Assembly: GCA_013368315.1 (NCBI GenBank)
Contig: JAACJM010000292.1
Location: 31,493 to 95,492 of the forward strand
DNA from: Tetrapyrgos nigripes
Lineage: Eukaryota > Basidiomycota > Agaricomycetes > Agaricales > Campanellaceae
Length of the DNA stretch: 64,000 bases
Direction of reading: 5' to 3'
The position numbers and the translations under genes are program-made. Of the stretch, positions 45,757 to 58,525 are shown piece after piece; position 1 is the first letter of the stretch; each line of letters begins with the position of its first letter. The notes under the pieces are model-generated. The model made no database searches. It was not told where the DNA came from and was given only the letters and a program-made list of their open reading frames with translations.

Positions 45757-46710
45757 GATTAATTCAGAAGTTATGGTACATAGATATCTAGGTAGTGTTT
45801 TATACAGGCTTCCCCTTTCTTCAATATACAATATACACATGTGTATGTTGATTTTTATAAAAAATTAGATAGATCACTCTATCCTAATAATTTCGCCCTA
45901 CCCCTCCCCACTTGTCCTTATATCTTCACAGCTTCACTCATTGGCCCTCCCCCCCCCCCCCCCCCCCCCACCTCAACCTCCCTCTGGTCCCATGGGTTCC
46001 ATCCATCCTGGCAGCCTGTGAAGTTATCTTAACCTACCCCCTCCTGACAGACCCTGATGTGGTGTAAAGTGGGGTGGGGGGGCATAGGTGAAGCTGTCTT
46101 TATTTTTAATTTATGATTTTTTGTAGCTGGGGCAATGGAAATGGCGAGGGGGGCTGGAGGTTGGAGGGATAAGATGGGTGGGGCAGAATGAATGGATGTG
46201 GTCTGTGGTTGGTGAACGTGTGTGTGTGTAGTACAAATATGAAAAGGAAAAGAAAACAAACTGGATTTTAGAAAAGGAATATCAGAGAAACAAATATGTA
46301 GGATACTAGATGACATCAGTTCATTGAAGATGTTGGTGAAAACAAATGATAATCCTTGAAATATTGAAATACAGACAAAACTACTTAACAAAAACCATAC
46401 ACAACAGAATATTTAAAAAACAAGACCAAAACCACCTTTGTAACTGCCAAATACATCCTTCTTCTTCAACCCCACTGCCACGCTCTATGCTAGGAATAGT
46501 GTCCAGGCTGAGATTGAGCCTATGTGAGTGATTGAGTGAAGTGCACACTGCGCCAAAAATACCAAAACGATGAAAACAAATAGGTCAAGCATATATTTTC
46601 AATCACTGAAGCCATTGTATTGATCCTGATCTTCATTGTGATCAACACCGTGCCCAACAAGACTGGCCCCTTTCTCTGCCTCTCAACCTGCAATAGCCAA
46701 AGTAGACATT
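45757..46710. other. 3' flank of gene 2, no gene
   Basis: Matches the flank after gene 1 (20001 onward). It includes a run of 21 C at 45949-45969, longer than the 12 in gene 1. Confidence 0.6.
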
Positions 46711-47028
46711 ATGAGGCCTCTTAAAGGACGAGTTAACTTATGTTGACCTTGAAAAATTTACCAACCCTCAAACTCCCACCCCTTTTTGTTGCCACAGCCA
46801 GTCTTTGCCCTTCCCAACAACCAGAATGTCTGGACTCAGTCTGGACCAGATCCAAGGACTGTTGACGTCAATAACCACAACGTCATGCTAGCATGTCAGA
46901 TTGGTCTGCTTAATGCCCTTCTTCCCTCTCACTTTCCACTGATTCTCCCTCCCTTCTGCATAACCTGAGTTAGACTATGGGAATGGGTCTCATAATTTGC
47001 CATGTGAAGTGATGGCCCTTTGCCCCAG
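46711..47028 (-). mobile_element. SINE-like dispersed element, about 318 bp, bounded by empty sites
   Basis: The three homologous flanks (near 20937, 51555 and 62510) read GTAGACATTCAAC without a break, while here about 318 bp sit between GTAGACATT and TTCAATGCATAG. The duplicated TT could be a minimal TSD. Read on the minus strand it starts CTGGGGCAAAGGGCCATC and ends TTTAAGAGGCCTCAT. Partial relatives lie at 22615, 23900, 24886 and 26340. One relative has a box B-like motif, so a tRNA-derived SINE is the best guess. Confidence 0.7.
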
Positions 47029-47553
47029 TTCAATGCATAGAAAAGGCCATGCCCCCCTTCCTCCCACTAGCCCCACCAGCATCATAATTGAATCTGTTTT
47101 CGATGAAATTCCATTTTGAGACAAGGGAGAAGGCTAGGTTGCTGAAATGGACGATACAGGAATGAGGTGAAGGCATCCAGCGATGTGGGTGCCGGTGCAT
47201 TGCCAGGTGGGACATAGGGAGTGTACATTTATAGTGACCCATAATGCATTTTGACGAAAGAAGCGTTGCGACAGTCATGACAGTCATGTCACAGTAGACA
47301 AGCATCGACACGTAGCCTAAGCTACAGTAAAAAAAAATTGTTCTCAGCTAATTTCACGTGACTACTACATCTTAAGCCGTACTTAAGGGTGCTTAAGGGT
47401 TGCCAGTACCATTATGGCTTATGTCCCTTAAGAAGTTAAGCCCTTAATGTAAGTAAGGCTTAACCCTTAAGCAAACACTGTGTTGTGGAATCATACTTCT
47501 TGTCAGTACACATGTTGACTCTTTCCACTACCACTGCCACCACCACACCCACC
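47029..47553. other. Junction between the gene 2 flank and the gene 3 promoter
   Basis: The gene 2 flank ends at about 47270. A unique 200-bp piece rich in CTTAAG and CCCTTAA follows, then about 70 bp of the family promoter (ATCATACTTCTTGTCAGTAC, then the CCACC-rich leader). The normal upstream module of several kb is absent here. Confidence 0.6.
47391..47471. repeat. Inverted repeat GCTTAAGGGTT / AACCCTTAAGC
   Basis: An 11-bp perfect inverted repeat encloses further CCCTTAAG and GTTAAGCCC motifs, upstream of gene 3. It may be the end structure of a small inserted element or a binding-site cluster. Confidence 0.7.
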
Positions 47554-50315
47554 ATGAACAATCCACAATCCCAGCACAAAACCCCCCCCTCCGTTCCAAA
47601 CATCCCACAACCATCGGAAGAAGCTCAAAATAGCCTAAGTGGCACAGTGAAGGGACAGGCGGGCATCAGATAGCATCAATCCTCAGAGAAATCCTCTGCA
47701 CCAGCAGCAGATAGGGCTGGAAACAAGAAAGGAAAGGGGAAGGGTGAGTCTGTTTTTTGGCTAGATTTACCAATGACACCGCTGACTCGAATGCAACTGG
47801 AGAGCTGAAATCTGACCTGTCTCAATCTGTTGCTGCCAGCACTGCGAGTGTTCCGGTGAAGCCAGGATCTTTCGTGCACAATGCAGGCGAAAAAAATGAA
47901 ACTCCTGCAGCCTTGCCTCAGTCTACTGGACACTCTGTTCGTTCAAACAGTATGGCTTCCCAGCATTCCTCAAATGTTCAGGATGCTCGGACAGATTCCA
48001 AAGGTGAGTCTGCCATTGTTTCTTCGTCTGACTTGGATACTGACTGTTCCGTTAGTCCGTAATATTAATGTTATGGGAAAAAAATCCAAGTCTGAACCTA
48101 CGGCAAACAATAGTAAGTAATTACCTACTTTTGAAAGAAATGTCCTCTCACATGTATGCAGACACCGAGGATGAGGCTGCTCCCAGTGTACTGGGTAAAC
48201 CAAATTCTCAAGATACCAACAAGGGTAGGTAACACACTGTCTCATTCTGTTGGTCCCATACTGAATATTCAGAATTAGAAGGTGGCAAGTCACCAGATAA
48301 TACCATTGTACAAATCTTGGAGGGTATAGATGCACTTCTTTCCTCACTTCAGGAAACCAGTGAGTAATCATAGTATATTGGATAGAATGCCTGTTTTCAT
48401 TGACTACATGATGGCTGTACTGTAGACATGGGCTCCGAAAATGCAAAGCCAAGTAACCCAACTTGTCAGCTTGACACTGAGAAGAAGCAAGGGAATCTTT
48501 GCCAGCTGCTGGGTATCCTGGAATACCAGGCTCATACACTGGTGAGTCTTTATGATAATCCTACAACTCTCTGATTAATCAACTGTTCTCTTAGGAACCC
48601 GAGACTACAACTATACTCATAAATACCAAGCAGATAAATTTGGCAAAGAGGCAAGGGAGAATGCACGAGTGTGGAAATTTTACCTTGATGAGGCGGAAAC
48701 TTTTGATGATGAGATGTTGAAGGGTTTTAGGGACACTCTTGATGCTCTACTTGTCTTTGTAAGTGCAAAAAATGGTTCATATTGAATGCTTTGTTCACCT
48801 AAGTAATAGGTGGCACTCTTTTCTGCTGTAGTGACATCTTTTGTCATTTCCACTGTTGTAAATCTTCAACCAGATTACGCCAAGATCACAGCAAGTCTTA
48901 TGCTTGAGCAGAACCAGCTGCTTTGTGCTGCTAGGAGCACAACCACTCTGCAATCTGTTCCACAGGCATCAGTTAATTTGGATAACACTGATGTCAGTAC
49001 CAAGGATCTTTGGATTAACGGCCTGTTCTTTGCCTCCCTGTCCCTCTCCCTGGCTACAGCTCTTCTTTCTGTGCTTGTTAAGCAATGGCTTCAAGTAAAT
49101 AATTTCTCCCTTCCCACTGGTAATGCTCAGGAGCGTGTCAAAATCCATCAATTCCACTACCTTGGATTTGAAAAGTGGAGAGTTCCTGAGATCATTGGGC
49201 TCTTACCTATTATACTCCATGCATCCCTTGGCCTCTTCATGGTTGGCCTTTCAGTCTACGTTTCGGGGCTTCACCAATCCCTTTGTTGGATTGTGGTCTC
49301 TGTCACTGGGATATCCTTTTTGATGTATTTTGGGAGCATCATCATCCCTGTCATTCACATCCAATGCCCATATAGAGTCCCAATACTTTTTGCCCTCCTC
49401 CATCTTCTTATGTTTCCTCTCAGCATTTTTCAATATTTTTGGAAACTAGTCACCTATCATGGTCAAAATAACTACCATGATTCTTGGAGCAGCCACCTTT
49501 CAAATCTTGCCCCACCTGAATGGCCCTCTGCTCCAAACATGTCTCTCAGGCACACAGAGACCATGTTTCTTCACCTTATCCCTCTCACATGGGAAGACAA
49601 TTACCAATTATCATCCTCATCTACTCGACATCACACTATGTTGGCTTATTGCCTTAAATGGCTACAATCTCTGCAATCAAATGATTCCATCCAGGAGGTG
49701 GTTCATCAGGCTGTGCATGGTGTTTTCCATGATACTGCTTATAAAGATCTATAGGGGGGAATGAAAGACTTTCCAGCTTTGAACTGCTATGTGGATCTCA
49801 ACTGGAATTCCATTCAGGCCTTCATATGGGGTACACTGAGGAAGAGGGATGAAACAGATAATCACAAAGTCTGTTCATCACTCTACAGCCTCTGGAGAAA
49901 GGCTAAGGAGATTTCTCACTTTCCTCCTCAAGAACCAGAATATGCACTTTATGATGCAGCTGAAAATGGATACTTCCATATAGTCAAGGTGTTGGTTGAA
50001 AATGGAGCTGATGTTAATGCAAAGGGAGGGCATTATGGGTTTGCATTGCAAGCAGCAGGAGGAGAGGGACATTTGGATATTGTCAAGTATCTTGTGGAGA
50101 AGGGGGCAGATGTTAATGCAGAAGGAGGGACATATGGGTTTGCATTGCAAGCAGCAGCACCATGGGGACATTTGGATATTGTCAAGTATCTTGTGGAGAA
50201 GGGGGCAGATGTTAATACAGAGGGAGGGAGATATGGGTCTGCGCTCAAAGCAGCACAGATTGTACATCGACCGGAGGTAGTGAAATATCTGCAAGAGCAT
50301 GGGGCAACTCAGTAG
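47554..50315 (+). pseudogene. Gene 3: DUF6535-ankyrin gene with several stops, four ankyrin repeats
   Basis: Exons by comparison: 47554-47743, 47803-48003, 48056-48112, 48162-48224, 48273-48359, 48426-48541, 48595-48758 and 48810-50315. Lesions: TAG at 47671-47673 in exon 1, a one-base loss near the end of exon 6 (48531, CAGGCTCATACAC), and TAG at 49752-49754 in the linker. The membrane part of DUF6535 is still open (GLFFASLSLSLATALLSVLV, IIGLLPIILHASLGLFM). Only four ankyrin units follow, ending KYLQEHGATQ. It is the shortest array of the four and the most diverged in exons 2-6. From the GTG at 48810 a 314-residue frame is open, so a truncated membrane protein is conceivable but unlikely. 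Confidence 0.8.
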
Positions 50316-50429
50316 GGCTCATTCAGAAGTTCTGGTACTTACATAGATATTTATCTTGTTAGTATTTTATCAAAAGTTTCCTCTTTGTTCAAATATACAC
50401 ATGTATACATTCATTTTCATAAAAATTAA

Positions 50430-50688
50430 GATAGAGAGACATTTGGATATTGTCAAATATCTTGTAGAGAAGGGGGCATATGTGAATGCAAAGGGAGGGG
50501 AGTATGGGTTTCCACTGCACGCAGCAGCATATATGGGCAGGTTGGATGTTGTCAAGTATTTTGTGGAGGAGAAGAGTGTAGATGTTAATGGAAAGGGACA
50601 GAAATATGGGTCTGCACTCAAAGCAGCACAGGAAGGAGATGAACCAGAGGTAGTGAAATATCTGTGAGAACATGGAGCCACTGAGTAG
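50430..50688 (+). pseudogene. Detached ankyrin-repeat tail behind gene 3
   Basis: About 115 bases after the gene 3 stop, a second ankyrin tail starts abruptly ([20 protein letters not shown], a unit with AAAYMGRLDVVKYFVEE, then GSALKAAQEG). It ends with the usual EHGATE and stop; a TGA replaces a codon just before (KYL*EHGATE). It is followed by the normal 3' flank. This is a remnant of another copy left by recombination within the repeat array. Confidence 0.8.
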
Positions 50689-52600
50689 GATTAATTCAAA
50701 AGTTCTGCTACTTACATAGGTATCTATCTTGTTAGTATTTTATAAAAATTTTATTCCCTGTTCAGTATACCAAAAAAAGATATATTACTTTGTCCTAATA
50801 ATTTTGCCCACACCTCACTTGTCCTTATATCTTCACCATTTGCCTCCTACCCCCTCCCCCTCGGGTCCCATTCATCCAGATATGGTGTAAAGGGGGGGTC
50901 AAGGGGGGTTGTGCGCCAGGCATCAATTTGCGTAGATGAAGCCGTCTTTACTTTTGATTTATGATTTATAAGTTGTTGAGGGGAAAGGGAAATGGTGAGG
51001 GGGCGTGGGGGTTTGGGAGGTTGGGAGGAATAAGACGAGTGGGGCAGAAAGAGTGGACATGGTCAGTGAACGTGCATGTGTAGTACAAATATGAAAAAGA
51101 AAACAAACCAGAAAAAAAATCAAATATCAGAGAAAAAATACGCGAGATAGGTGACATCAGTTTTGCATCAATTCATTGAGGATGTTGGTGAAAACAAATG
51201 AAAATCCTTGAAATATTGGAATACAGACAAAACTCTAACAAAAAACATACGCAACAGAATATTAAAAAAGCAAGGTCAATACCATCTTTGTCACCACCAA
51301 AGCCATCCTTCTTTAGCCCCACTGCCATTCTCCATGCTAGGAATATAGCATCAAGGCTGAGATTGAGTCGGTGCACACTGTGCCAAAATACCAAAAACGA
51401 TGAAGACAAATAGGTCAAGCATATATTTTCAGTCACTGGCAGTCCGGGCTTTCTCTCTCAAAAGCCATTGTATTGATCCTGATCTTCATTGTGATCAACA
51501 CCACGCCCAACAAGACTGGCCCCTTTCTCTGCCTCTCAAGTCGCAATAGCCAAAGTAGACGTTCATCGCATAGAAAAGGCCATGATCCCCTTCCTCCCAC
51601 TACCCCCACCAGTATCATAATCAAATCTGAAGACATCTGTTTTCGATGAAATTCCATTTTGAGGCAAGGGAGAAGGCTAGGTTGCTGAAATGGACGATAC
51701 AGGAACAAGGTGAAGGCATCCAGCAATGTGAGTGCCGGTGCATTGCCAGGTGGGGACGTAGGGAGTGTACATTTGTAGTGACGCATAATGCATTTTGATG
51801 AAAGAAGAGACAAAAGGGGGAAAGAGGTGAGGGGGGAAGAAGAGAGTGTTTGATTAGCGTAAGTCTTTATTAACACAAATAGATTGGGGGAAAAGAGATT
51901 GAGAACGATACGAAGGAAAAAGAAAGGAAAAGAATGAGAGAAAAAAACACATGACAACGCAACGAAGAATTGAAAGAAGGCAAACGAAAAGAATATACCT
52001 AATCATACCTGGCTCCGAGCCACATTTATATCCACTACCACCACTTCCATCCCCACCACCATCTCTTTCTTTCATTACCATCTTCCCAGTGTTCCCACTC
52101 CCAAACCCATCTCTTCCCTTCATCCAAGGTGTTCGCTTTGTTGGCTTGAAGAGGGTTTTGAAGAAGTCTTTCTTGATGACTGATTTCTTTTGTGAGGGTG
52201 TGGGAGAGGGTTTATTTGTGCGTTTGTATTTGCCGTGATTTCATGTATCGGCAGGAAAGGGAAAAGGGATGCATTTTGGAGTCATTGGTGGCCGTTTCTG
52301 CATATTCTGTTTCTCCTGTTCACCCTGCTCTTGTTCGAGTCATTCTTCATCTTCCAGATTCCATGACTCCTTCCTTGTCGCTCTGACTCTGACGATATCA
52401 AGAAAAGAGGTTTTGAGGATTTGCCTTGCTTCAAGTTCATCAGAGGGCTATGTGTGTGAGTCTTGAGATTCGGAAAATATACTATTTGAGGTATGTGTCC
52501 AACTAGTCATGATCTAGCTGTCAATAGTTAACTATTTCTTTCTGTATCTAGGTCTACCTAGGTCTGGTTTCATCTACTCTGTAGCCTCTTCGCTCCCAAA
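50689..52600. other. 3' flank of gene 3, no intact gene
   Basis: Parallels 20001-21700, including the minus-strand terminal piece of the unknown module at 52330-52020 (DEGK-like, Gly-rich). Confidence 0.55.
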
Positions 52601-54329
52601 ATCTTCGCTTGGTCAGCATCTTCGTCGACATCAACATCAAGCCCAATGCGACTCTCAACCATCTCCCCATCCCCTTCATTTCCTTTCCCCAACTTCTAAT
52701 CCCTACTCTGTTCAAACGTCCCAAATTGAGTCGGCTTGATAAATTTTCATCTTCTTGGAGCCAGAGAGGAGTAGAATTGGATGTGGGGAGCTAACAAGCG
52801 CAGAGAGAGCATTTTTTGGACGAATACAAGCATTGGGTAGGGGACGAAAAGCTACAGAAGCAAGAAAAAGAAGGGGTTAATACGTGTTTATATCGGATTG
52901 AAACGAAATAAAATTTGAGAAAAGACAGCACGAGAAAGGAAAGGCAGAACGAAACGAAAGTAAAAGCGAAAGTACATACCTTGTCATCAATCATCCCCGG
53001 ACAAGACCCTCCTTCAAGTTCGTGATAGCTGTTTACCGAGTAGCATTTGAGGCGTTGGACTAGGTGTTTTGAGTGGAGCGGGTATAAGGTAGCCGCCACT
53101 GTCAAGTGTGTTGCACCAAATCCGGCATCAGATGGGGAGGGAGCGATGGTAATATGGCGAATAGAAGCAGAGGAGCGAGTGTGTCTAGGGCTTTGACGTG
53201 TTTGATGGTTTAAAAGTGTCATAGGGAGCAAGCGGGGCGAGCCTGGGCGAAATATAGAGCTAGAAGAAGAGAACAATGCCGAGAGTTTACGTCCAACGTC
53301 AAGCTTGAGGAATGGGTGATGCGGTTGGACAAGAAAGGTGCAGAGAAGGGTATGAAAGGAAAAGAGGACAGTGGTTAGTACGTGTTTATATCATCGCATA
53401 AAAACCAGATTTAAAACAAAAAGAGAGAGCAACAAGAGAACAAGGGATGGAAACAATGGAAACAATGAAAGCGAACGTACCTTATTGTCCTGGACACCTT
53501 GGTAGCCACCACCTTGGCATCAGAAGACAGCGACGGGATCATGAGAGGAAAGAAATCTGGAATAGACAGAAAACGCACACACACTGAAAGCCTTCGGAGA
53601 TTTCGTCATCTAAAAACCAAGCCCTTGAGATAGCTCAAGAACTAGCAGTGTTAGGACCATCCGGCTCCTTTCAGAGCATCGAGTAGTATTCCACATTCGC
53701 TACCGTGAATTTGGAGAGGACTGCACAGAGTCTTGACGTGCTGTGATGTTTTGTTGTTTTGGACGTTCGAGTTTGAAAGTGTGACTTGTGTGACAGCGTG
53801 ACAGTAGAGAATCAGAAAACGAGAAACGTCGACGACAGGGACGAGGATTGTGATGAGTGGCAGTCAGAGATAGATAAGAGGGTGTAAGCAACGCCTTGCA
53901 TCGAAGTCTGTAGCCCTGAAACAAAGATTTGTTTACCGACGCCAGAGTGAAGAGGTGTTGAGCTGTTTTTCTTGGGACTCGCCGCTACTTTGCCTCTGGC
54001 AACTGCTTGAGTATAGTACGACAGGAACTTGACAGCAGAACGAAGCTAGGGTTGGATGAAGGAAACAAAGGTATGACGAGTTCTGGCGGGTGGATGGGTT
54101 TGTCTAATTTGGGTTGCTGCTTGGTTGCTGCGTAATTTGGGCGTAATGGCAATATCCGCCATCAAAGTTGAAAGAACCATCTGGACCGTTTTTCCCATTT
54201 TGTGCACATAAATCAGCATAGCTGCAACTTGGAGCTTGAGACTTGCCCAGTGAGTGATGAGCGGAGAGCTTGACTTGAGATTTTGGGAGTGACAGCTTGT
54301 GTACAGCTTGTACAAACGAACCTATAGCA
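52601..54329. repeat. Upstream module of gene 4, first part (parallels 26546-27575 and 29453-29960)
   Basis: The pieces occur in the same order as upstream of gene 2 but without element X2. The uninterrupted site is at 53535/53536. No intact gene. Confidence 0.55.
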
Positions 54330-55310
54330 TGGGTTGGTTATGTAAGAAGAGAAAGAACGAGAACGAAAACGAAAATGGAGACGAGCCAGTAGTAAAAGAG
54401 CGAGAAAGAAAATGCAAAGAAAACGCAGACAAGGAAAATAAATGTACCTGCCTGTCCTTTGTCCCAGAACCATCCATACCCATACCGCAGGAACATCACT
54501 GAAAACGACGAACAATCTCCTAGTCCTCTCCTCCCCTTTCCTTCCTCACAGTACTCAAACTCAACTGCAACCCAAACTTCCCCTTCGTCCACGATACTCG
54601 TCGAGTCGTTCGTTTGGTTTGAAGTTGTATTTTGAAGAAACTCGTTTGGGAGCTGGCATTCCTCTGGTGAGGGAGGGCTGGGAAGCGGGTGAGAGGGATT
54701 TGTGAGGGGATTTGTGGGGTCAGGAAGAGGTAGCAGTGGTCGAAGTGGTGAGTTCTAATAATAGAGACTGGCGTTTCCGTTCCTTCGCTTCTTTTGGCTG
54801 CGCCGGTTGCTGCTCTCTCTGCAGCTCTCGATCTCTTCTCGAATCCCACAAAGACAACACATTGATCCGGTATCGTATTAGAAGGTAACGGTGGTATTTA
54901 GTGTCTAAGGCCATCCTGTATGGATCAAACATGCTTTTGGATGGGGTGATGGTGCGAGCGACGGCGAGAGAGGGAATGGGTCAGAGAGTTTATGGCCCAC
55001 GTTAAAAAGTCTCGATGTGGACCATGGATGTTGGGACAATGGTGGACGATCTCTGTTTGACTGGAAAAGAAGAACATACATTGTCAGGAGCGCTATAGAA
55101 AATACATATGAAAACTTACTCACTGGCCCCAATGAGACTCGCAGCAGTCCCAGCCTTATCACCCATACTCGCAATCGCACTTGCGTTCACACTAGCAAAA
55201 CTCGCCACCGGCTGTGAATCACAATTCCAATTTTCCCATAACTTGACTTCTCCGAGCTCTGCGTCGCAAATTCTGCCTGTGAGGGATACTGAAGGGCGGG
55301 TTGTCAATGT
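54330..55310 (-). pseudogene. Unknown minus-strand gene module, best-preserved copy
   Basis: From 55310 down: an open piece with CDAELGEVKLWENWNCDSQ and ASVNASAIASMGDKAG up to a GTGAGT donor near 55131; an intron ending TTTTCCAG near 55072; then a Gln/Glu/Arg-rich piece (RELQREQQPAQPKEAKERK) and VDEGEVWVAVEFEYCEEG, ending at a GTACAT donor near 54447. It could be part of a real multi-exon gene, perhaps secreted or membrane-bound. I cannot name the family or give start and end. Copies elsewhere in the array show frame breaks. Confidence 0.35.
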
Positions 55311-56370
55311 TGTCGATAGAGTTGATACAGATGTAGATGAAGCTGAGATTTAAAGAGATGAGAAAGGGCCTTGGACGAGATATCTGCGTCAAGGGAATCT
55401 GGACCACATAGAGGGAGGGTTGAGTGGTAGTGTCATTTGGGACAGAGAATTAGGAGGTTTGCCGCATCCATTTGATAATGTAGTGGGAAGGCTGATGCGA
55501 ACACAGTGTTGAAGTGAGAAAGACGGTTGACCGTGTGGGATGAACAGAGAGAGGATGAGTTGAGGATGAGAGGAAGTTGGGCCGTGATTACATCATTGGA
55601 CAGCGCGTTTCTTGGACGCGTACCGTCACTGCATCTCTTATGCTTTTATTTTGTTTCTCAAGTTTCTCTACTCCTTTTGACGGTTGGGCTGGTGGGATGA
55701 GGGACTCAAGAGGCTCTGGACTTTCGTATGACCTGGGACTGGATCGATGTTTTTGGGATGACTTATGCGAAAGAGTCACTCAAAATTAAAGGATGGGGTT
55801 AGTATGAGGCAAAGAATACCGGTACATTGGAGAGGAGTTCGAGTAAGCTTTACACCTTTCTCTCGTTGTCAACTCGTATTTGTTGATTTTGACAATCTTT
55901 TTAGGAAAATTTCAAATTGTCATATATTCAACTGTGATACTCATCGTCATTTTAGCGTGTACCATTAGTGTTAACAACACATATATAAATCCATAACACT
56001 GTAACACATCTGAAATAACGATTCCTAGCGAAAGAAAAGTCATAACAGACTCTGCATTGTCCCGAGTTCTTAAAGAGTCTTTTGAGATCAACAAACATAG
56101 TAATTATGATATCTCTGAAGGCTGGGACACTAGAAAGAGTTGACTCAACTGCACACAAAGCAAGATACATCATGTAGGGTGCTTCCCCGAAAGCCTCAAA
56201 GCGAACGCAGACGGACCGAGTGCGCTAGCTGCCATCGTAGGTTTTGCCATCCAAAAGCCAAATCGTCGAAATATTTAGAGACCTAGTGACCTAAGGGCCA
56301 TCCGGCTACATCCAGAGTATCCAGTAGTATCCGTCAATCGCCACCGTGAGTTTGGTGAGGAGCGCACAAA
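55311..56370. other. Spacer, nothing recognised
   Basis: Only short frames. The part from about 55560 to 56160 has no visible partner elsewhere in the window and may be unique sequence. Confidence 0.4.
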
Positions 56371-58525
56371 GTGTTGGCGTGCTACAATGTTGAGGTCGTT
56401 TGGGCGTTCGGATTTTGTATGTGTGACTGGTGTGACACATGTGACAGTCAAAACGTCGAGATTTTGACGACGATGATTATAAGGAATAGTGGATCCAGAG
56501 ATGCATAGGAGAGTGTAAGGATTGCCTTTCGTCAGAGCCTGAAGCCCTGGAGAAATGATTTGCCCATCAACGCCGGTGCATCGCCCTGGGAAGGCGAAGG
56601 TGAAGTGAAGACATTTGATCCGAGACGGTTGACTCGAATCCAAATCTTCAAACCTCACAGATACTGAAGTAGAAGGGGAAGAAACACATATCCCCAGCAC
56701 CCGCACCCTGATTAACCCTTCAATTCTCCATCTCAATCAGTTTTTCATCCTGGGGAGAAGGTTTGATCGCTACTGGACCAGGCGACATGCGAAGACATCC
56801 GCTGAGCTGAGTGTAGGCAAAGGGATTGAGTTGGGGACATTTGGTGGGGACGTAGGGTGCATGCGTGTGTGGGTTGATCGATGCGTCTGGACGAAGAAAA
56901 GGAGAAAAGAAGTAGTTACTAGGTGTTTGTCGTCGCAGATGTCGTGAAATAAAATTCGAAGAAAAGCAAAAAAGCGAACTCAAAACCAGAAAACCGACAC
57001 TGAAACCGAAAGCGAAAATGAAGAGGACCAGCGGAAGAGAATTAAAACGCGGAAAAGATGAAAGCAAATGTACCTTGAGTATCAACCCTTGCCCCACCAC
57101 CCTCATGCCCTATCCCCATACCCACTACCACTATCCCCACTACGTTCTCCCTCATCATCACGTCCTTCTTCACCACCACCTCTACTTCCAAAAACCGATG
57201 AAAACGCCTTGACATTATCATCCCAAACCTCCTTTACAACCACCCAAACCTGTCCTTTCCCCTCGTCAAAAGACGCTCTGAGTGGTCCGGTTGGTTTAGG
57301 CGGCGATTCGGAGAAAACCCTTCTCGTGAGTCTGAGTTCTTTGGTGAAGGTGGAGGAGAAGGGCAGGAGGTTGGGGGTTGGGGTTGGGTTTACGGTCGTT
57401 AGAGTGGCTGTGCATCTGCGTTGAGGATGGAAGAAGTGGAAGGCAACGGGCATGCAAGAAAGTGTGTCTTGGAGACGAGGAGAGACATTTCGAGTCATTC
57501 TCTTCGTCCAGCAGCGCCGGCTGCTGCTCTTTCTGCGGCCAAACCACCTTTGGAACCGTCCAGGCTTTTGCGAATCCTCAATCAACTCCAACACCGTATG
57601 AAGAGGTGGTAACGGCGGTATGAGAGCGAACGGGTGAGGGGGTGTCTAGGTCATTGGACGCATTGGATGTGTCGGATTCGTTGTGTGGAGAGGGAGTGGG
57701 GAGAAAAACAATGATTCCGAGAGGTCACGGTCGACGTTTGTAAGCCTTGAGGTGGACGTGGAGGTGGGTATGGAGGTTGCTTCAGTGGCCAGATACATAG
57801 AAAGAAAAGAAGACAGAAAACGAAAAAAAGAACAAATTGTTAGTATCATTCATCTATTGTCGAAAAAGACGAATGAGAGCACTCACTTCCAAGGGTGGCT
57901 TTACCACCACGCAGATTAGAACCCAAACCCATATCACTCGCACCCACAGAAGTCCTCTCATTCTCACTACCCGCTTGGGCCCCATTCGTCAAACCTCCCT
58001 GGTACCTGGTACGTCGCGTTTGAGAACAGATTCAGTCTTCAAGCCGAAGGTGAGGAGGGATTTCAGGTGACTGACTAGCCCAAAGTAAGCGCAAGACTGG
58101 TGTTTATGTGGGTGGGAGGCCTTGGGTGTGATGAAAGGCCTTGGGGGGAAAATGAGGAAGACTTTCGCGGGGTATGGGCTGAGGAAGGAAGGAATGGTGT
58201 TCAGAGCACGGGTTTTAGAAGAAACACCGAGAGAACTGGTGGGTGACCGGGCATGCGAGCGAACAGCCAAAGTGACTCTGCATCAAAGTGAAGTGACCAG
58301 ACGGGTAGAGAAAGGAAGAGAATGAGTAGAAGGTGGAGATGTATCAAATTTTGAATGATTTGCAGTGGGTTGTCTCGGTGGAAGACGACGTCGAGTCGCG
58401 ACAAACGGCGAGTTCCAAATTTGGCGTTCATATGCTTGGCACCGCATTGCTGTTATGGTATCATACTTCCAGTACACACATTGACTCTTTCTACTACCAC
58501 CACCACTACCACCACCACACGCACC

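Noticed and set aside
45949..45969. Run of 21 C as a possible sequence gap or functional G-quadruplex
   Set aside because: Runs of different length occur at the same place in other units, so it is a drifting homopolymer; its exact length is uncertain.
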